This document shows positions 50,549 through 53,574 of a stretch of 53,574 nucleotides of DNA, piece after piece. How positions within the stretch are numbered: position 1 is the stretch's first letter; every line of letters starts with the position of its first letter. Origin of the DNA: Candidatus Latescibacterota bacterium (GTDB lineage: Bacteria; Latescibacterota; UBA2968; UBA8231); the NCBI GenBank assembly GCA_022826515.1, contig JAJDUT010000125.1, positions 1 through 53,574 on the forward strand, written 5' to 3'. The position numbers were made by a program, and so were the translations under genes. The notes under the pieces are model-generated. The model ran no database searches, was not told where the DNA came from, and saw nothing but the letters and a program-made list of their open reading frames with translations.

Positions 50549-50935
50549 ATGCAGACTCTCTGCAAACCCTCTCGGAGGGTTTACGATACTAAAGCCATAG
50601 AGGCTTGTCACGACGACGGAACCGATGAGCACTCGTATTACCACGCGGGCGCAACCGTGGGAATTGGTGTTGGGATGGCCCTCGTCCCTACCCCTGCAAA
50701 AGTCGCCGGTAGGGTATTGCTCGGTGGTAGTGCTGCCTTCACCGCATATGTCACCGAAGCCGAGGAGGCTATCGCCCATACAGCCGAGAACTTAGTAAAT
50801 GCTATAAGTGATATGGATCTTGGAGGGGGCGGGAGCGGTGGAACGACCGGGAGCGGTACTGCAGATGGTACACCAGCAGCACAAGAAGTCATCAACATTG
50901 ATCCCATAACCGGGCAGAATACTGATGACGATTAA
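50549..50935 (+). CDS. 128-residue Gly-rich small protein, putative export substrate
   Basis: The product has a polar, Cys-containing N-terminus (MQTLCKPSRRVYDTKAIEAC, then acidic HDDGTDEH), a central hydrophobic Gly/Ala-rich segment (33-68: GATVGIGVGMALVPTPAKVA and GRVLLGGSAAFTAYV) with GxxxG-like spacing, an amphipathic helix, a Gly/Thr linker (DLGGGGSGGTTGSGTADG) and an acidic tail. ACGGAGGAAA precedes the ATG. It lies between the HlyD/ABC exporter and two CPBP proteases. The architecture recalls bacteriocin precursors with a pore-forming hydrophobic segment, but no family is recognised and no double-Gly cleavage site is certain. Toxin, signal or surface peptide are all possible. Confidence 0.7.
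   Translation: MQTLCKPSRRVYDTKAIEACHDDGTDEHSYYHAGATVGIGVGMALVPTPAKVAGRVLLGGSAAFTAYVTEAEEAIAHTAENLVNAISDMDLGGGGSGGTTGSGTADGTPAAQEVINIDPITGQNTDDD
50564..50582 (+). promoter_or_regulatory. Perfect hairpin at the start of the small-protein gene
   Basis: AAACCCTC (50564-50571) pairs perfectly with GAGGGTTT (50575-50582) around a 3-base loop, 13 bases after the start codon. In mRNA this would sit just within the initiating ribosome's footprint and could restrain translation. A Leu-Cys-Lys-Pro-Ser-Arg-Arg coding requirement alone does not explain the symmetry. Confidence 0.4.
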
Positions 50936-50945
50936 AGCATGTTGA

Positions 50946-50982
50946 AGTTGGGGCTGTGGCCTTTGAGGTCTCAGCCCTAACT
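50946..50982 (+). terminator. Hairpin after the small-protein gene
   Basis: AGTTGGGGCTG (50946-50956) pairs with CAGCCCTAACT (50972-50982), 11 pairs including one G-U. It lies 10 bases after the small-protein stop. No clear T-tract follows, so it may be a weak terminator or an mRNA 3' stabiliser that raises small-protein output over the downstream protease genes. Between here and 51205 I see only a short GTTTCCC/GGGAAAC hairpin (51079-51095). Confidence 0.5.
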
Positions 50983-51205
50983 ACTTGAATTCGACAGGTT
51001 TCTACTTTCGTGTTTCTAACTCTCTGTCCGGCAGTATGTTCTAGTCGGAAATCATTGATTTCACTCCTATCTTTCGCGGTTTCCCTCTGGGAAACGAGCC
51101 CGGATTAGTTAGTCTTGAGGCAAAGCTGTCGTTTTCAAATAAATATCCGAGAAGAACTTATGAAGTTTGACAATTCCAAAGCGATCTAATACTAGGGGTA
51201 TTTCT

Positions 51206-52087
51206 ATGACTACAACTCGTATAGTCGCAATCGGTTGCCTTACCGGACTGCTAATTAGGCATACAACTGCCATGGGCGGAACAATATTTGAATCTATTGC
51301 GAGCTTGATGGGTATAGATACGAACTACTCAACAGATGTATTTGATCTATATCTAGGATATCAGATTACTGTAGGCCTTTTATTGGGAACCCTGTTCTGT
51401 TTATTAATTTTACCCTACATATTCGCTCACAACCGCAAGGCTGCGTCTTTGTATATAGTTCTGTTTGGTGCTCTAATTATTATAATAAATTTAATCCATG
51501 CCGATTTTGATTCTAAGATGAGGGCTGCAAGGTCTGTAGGAATGATACTGGGTGCGATTGTTATGATTAGGACTACTATAAGGCTACACAGCAAGGTTGA
51601 ACCTATCGCTGTTTACCATCAGTGGTATATAAGTCATTACAGAGACTGGCTCCATGTACTCTGGCCTTTAATCCTTAGTCCGGTATGGATTAGCTACTTA
51701 TATTTGTTGCATCCTAGCAGGATAGAGCGAACGTTCATACTCGATTATCCTGCGACGCTTATAGTTTTAGACGTTCTGTCTTCAGTTATCCTAGCTCCTT
51801 TTGTCGAAGAGCTCGTTTTTCGCCGGCTTTTCTTTTTTGCTCTGCGTCAGAAGATTGGCTTGCTCAAGGCTACATTGATCTCTTCGTTGATCTTCTCCTT
51901 TATTCACCTAGACATAGCAATAATAGTGCCCGCTTTTATAGTAGGTGTAGCCTTGGCTCTTATTTACGAACGAACGCAATCCCTAGTAGTATGCACGGCT
52001 GTTCATGGAGGCATAAACGTCCTCAACTTCCTCGCAATTGACATCCTCACTGGAGGCCTAGAGTCTGAACTCAGTCCTCTTCCATAA
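51206..52087 (+). CDS. CPBP-family intramembrane metalloprotease
   Basis: The 293-residue product has about eight hydrophobic segments and the CPBP (Abi/CAAX-protease-like) motifs: EELVFRR (motif 1), FSFIH (motif 2) and HGGINVLNF (motif 3). The metal site is formed by the Glu pair and the histidines. Such proteins process prenylated or exported peptides and several are immunity or maturation factors of bacteriocins. The ATG at 51206 has AGGGG 7 bases upstream; the GTG/TTG-type start at 51167 is less likely. Position after the putative exported small protein suggests that it matures it or gives immunity. Clearly AT-rich. Confidence 0.88.
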   Translation: MTTTRIVAIGCLTGLLIRHTTAMGGTIFESIASLMGIDTNYSTDVFDLYLGYQITVGLLLGTLFCLLILPYIFAHNRKAASLYIVLFGALIIIINLIHADFDSKMRAARSVGMILGAIVMIRTTIRLHSKVEPIAVYHQWYISHYRDWLHVLWPLILSPVWISYLYLLHPSRIERTFILDYPATLIVLDVLSSVILAPFVEELVFRRLFFFALRQKIGLLKATLISSLIFSFIHLDIAIIVPAFIVGVALALIYERTQSLVVCTAVHGGINVLNFLAIDILTGGLESELSPLP

Positions 52088-52143
52088 AACTGGCCTTCGC
52101 TATCTTGGCTATGCCATACCCTCTACTTTAAATACCACCTCCG

Positions 52144-52437
52144 ATGCTCGGAGCTTCTATTTTGCCCATAACTCTCAAAGAGATCTATCAGATCAGCTAA
52201 GAGACCGTCTATGCAGAGATCGGCCGCGACCAATCCACGATCAGCCGCACTGAATCAGGTGATCGCCCTGTTTCCACTCTATAGTTGCTCCGTCTTGCCA
52301 ATCTGTACGGCTAGCCGGTCGAATGGTTCATTGATCCGAGCATTTCGCTCGAACAGGAAGTCCTGAATGTCGTGCCCTTTCGCGCCGACCCGGGGCAACA
52401 AGTGCAATCAGGGTGCGGCAGCCTCAAGGAAGCGTAA
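52144..52437 (+). pseudogene. Degraded XRE-type regulator with three in-frame stop codons
   Basis: One frame stays recognisable for about 97 codons: LKEIYQIS-stop-ETVYAEIGRDQSTISR-TESGDRPVSTL-stop-LLRLANLYG-stop-PVEWFIDPSISLEQEVLN. This is the pattern of XRE helix-turn-helix proteins, with the LARLYGRPVEWF element seen in XRE proteins partnered or fused to ImmA/IrrE. The stops (TAA at 52198, TAG at 52282, TAG at 52312) sit where Gln, Glu and Arg would be expected. No frameshift separates the pieces. It occupies most of the gap between the two CPBP genes and looks like a recent pseudogene. Confidence 0.65.
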
Positions 52438-52478
52438 GGGCAAGTATTGAGCATATGTCAGGTAAAGGATATAGGATC

Positions 52479-53192
52479 ATGCTTAACACTTGGGATACCA
52501 TGCTAAGACAAGAATGGGAGTGTCCATGGAACCTTATCTTGGTTGTCCTACAGTTCGCCATCTTATTCTCTTTTATTGCACTTAGGAACGCTTATGTCGG
52601 TAACTGGGCCGAGGAATCCTTGCTGTTGCGGGATATGAAAATCGTCACTATCTATCTTTTTGGCTCCCATGCCGCCGCTATGGTTTTGATGCTTACATGT
52701 TTTTATCTCATGGTAGGAACTATGCCTAAGCAGATGAATCTGTCTCTATATGGTATGGGTAAGGAGGTCTGGCTGGCTATTTTCTTGGTAGTGTTGATTA
52801 CGATTCCAGCGAATCTATCCAGATCGGTCGGTTATATCCCCCCGGTGATGCACCTACCCGATTTATCAATTATAAGATTATTACAAGGTGTCATCGTCAT
52901 TCCCTTGGTAGAGGAGTGGCTCTTTAGAGGCCTTCTTTATACCTACCTCAAGAGGCATTTGCCTTTTGTATGGGCTGTTGTATCAAATGTCGTAATGTTT
53001 TCGTTATGCCACTACAATATAGGAGGGCATTTTTTAGCACTATTACCTCATTTGGGACTAGGTCTCGTGCTTGTTATTTACTATGAACGATCTCGTTCAA
53101 TTGGTTCCTGTATTGTACTACATGGCGTTGCTAATATAGTGGCAGAATTGGTCTTCTCATCTAGAATTTATATGTTGGATCCTGTGCTGTGA
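52479..53192 (+). CDS. CPBP-family intramembrane metalloprotease (second copy)
   Basis: The 237-residue product has about six hydrophobic segments and the CPBP motifs VEEWLFRG, FSLCH and LHGVANIV. It is divergent from the first copy, so the two may not be interchangeable: one could mature the exported peptide while the other protects the producer. I chose the ATG at 52479, with AAAGGA upstream, over the ATG at 52455. Its stop codon overlaps the next start in GTGA. Confidence 0.87.
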   Translation: MLNTWDTMLRQEWECPWNLILVVLQFAILFSFIALRNAYVGNWAEESLLLRDMKIVTIYLFGSHAAAMVLMLTCFYLMVGTMPKQMNLSLYGMGKEVWLAIFLVVLITIPANLSRSVGYIPPVMHLPDLSIIRLLQGVIVIPLVEEWLFRGLLYTYLKRHLPFVWAVVSNVVMFSLCHYNIGGHFLALLPHLGLGLVLVIYYERSRSIGSCIVLHGVANIVAELVFSSRIYMLDPVL

Positions 53193-53574
53193 AGAACTGG
53201 ATCGTCTCTACTATTGTGATCAATGCCATAACCGTTCTTTCATTGTTATATATAATAGTGAGATATGGTCTTTCGGATGGGGATACCTACTCGCGGCATG
53301 GAGATCGACTTATGGCGAACAATGAACACCGTATGGCCCTTCGCGCTTATGAACAAGCCCTTACTTTAGAAGGTAATTCGTTCCGCGCTTGGAAAGGACT
53401 TGCAAAGTGCTACTTATCGCTGGATGAGCCCAGCCGTGCTCTCGATGCTTTGAATGCTGCTCTACAATATGACGAAGACGATCCTTGGCTATGGAAGAGC
53501 AAGGGCGATGCCTGTTTGGCCATGAAGGATTCAATACAAGCCCTTGAGTTTTATTCTGCTGCGTTCCGCTTAGA
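53189..53574 (+). CDS. Membrane-anchored TPR protein, truncated by the window end
   Basis: The 128 visible residues begin MKNWIVSTIVINAITVLSLL, a membrane anchor, followed by tetratricopeptide-like repeats: MALRAYEQALTLEGNSFRAW, ALDALNAALQYDEDDPWLW, ALEFYSAAFRL. The GTG start at 53189 overlaps the protease stop (GTGA), so it belongs to the same operon. TPR proteins often act as scaffolds for secretion or assembly. The remainder lies outside the window. Confidence 0.8.
   Translation, partial: MKNWIVSTIVINAITVLSLLYIIVRYGLSDGDTYSRHGDRLMANNEHRMALRAYEQALTLEGNSFRAWKGLAKCYLSLDEPSRALDALNAALQYDEDDPWLWKSKGDACLAMKDSIQALEFYSAAFRL

Noticed and set aside
51167..51205. Promoter TTGACA at 51167 for the first CPBP gene
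   Set aside because: The nearest -10-like sequence is only 14-15 bases away and would place the start of transcription at the ribosome-binding site.
52144..52437. Stop-codon recoding to give a functional XRE protein
   Set aside because: Genes throughout the window use all three stop codons as normal ends, so a pseudogene is the simpler reading.

Overview
The window looks like chromosomal DNA of an uncultivated Gram-negative bacterium, most likely of the FCB superphylum (Latescibacterota or KSB1-like); this assignment is inference. Support: two TonB-dependent receptors with carboxypeptidase-regulatory-like N-terminal domains, one followed by a DUF4249-type lipoprotein; a secreted protein with a YPNPFNPST/FlgD-like module and dockerin-like repeats; periplasmic lipoproteins; and phytanoyl-CoA dioxygenase, SMP-30 and Gfo/Idh catabolic genes. 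Most of the window is GC-rich. Two stretches are visibly AT-richer and look acquired: about 7.6-12.0 kb and about 48.7-53.6 kb. I recognise no rRNA, tRNA or CRISPR array.

Layout. 0.2-4.1 kb: a PduO-type cobalamin adenosyltransferase followed by a complete FecB/FecCD/ATPase importer; a second BtuF-like protein lies at 6.7 kb. 4.2-5.7 kb: a GH32 fructan/sucrose hydrolase. 5.7-6.6 kb: an XRE + PIN toxin-antitoxin pair. 7.6-13.8 kb: a large chimeric secreted serine protease and a Cys-rich reading frame joined to it out of frame. 13.9-20.0 kb: a periplasmic aldose epimerase and a ribose-type sugar ABC transporter, interrupted after the binding-protein gene by a second XRE + PIN pair and a 184-bp MITE-like element. 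20.0-20.7 kb: HEPN/MNT pair. 21.0-29.9 kb: a catabolic block (Gfo/Idh dehydrogenase, two SDR epimerases, phytanoyl dioxygenase, lactonase, Na+/solute symporter, NagB-like/PIG-L fusion), then ferritin. 30.4-33.0 kb: HicB with a truncated HicA, then a type II restriction-modification locus whose nuclease gene is frameshifted. 33.0-46.7 kb, all on the minus strand: two paralogous TonB receptors flank a putative lipid-modification operon headed by a CarH-type B12 photoreceptor regulator, with a fasciclin gene just upstream. 46.9-53.6 kb: a peptide-export-like cluster (HlyD adaptor, peptidase-less ABC exporter, 128-aa Gly-rich small protein, two CPBP proteases, TPR protein running off the end).

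How the parts may work together. The B12 uptake genes and adenosyltransferase would supply adenosylcobalamin, the chromophore the CarH-type protein would need to control membrane-lipid genes (desaturase, FAD oxidoreductase, DUF1365, two CFA-type methyltransferases, DUF1295) in response to light. Three XRE-regulated loci (two XRE-PIN pairs and the restriction-modification locus) each carry an inverted repeat between or over the -35 and -10 elements of a sigma70-like promoter, which points to autoregulation. The most novel-looking parts are the export cluster at the right end, the CarH/lipid operon with its repeated TTAGACAA motif, the recurrent XRE-PIN pairing, and the protease/Cys-rich out-of-frame junction.
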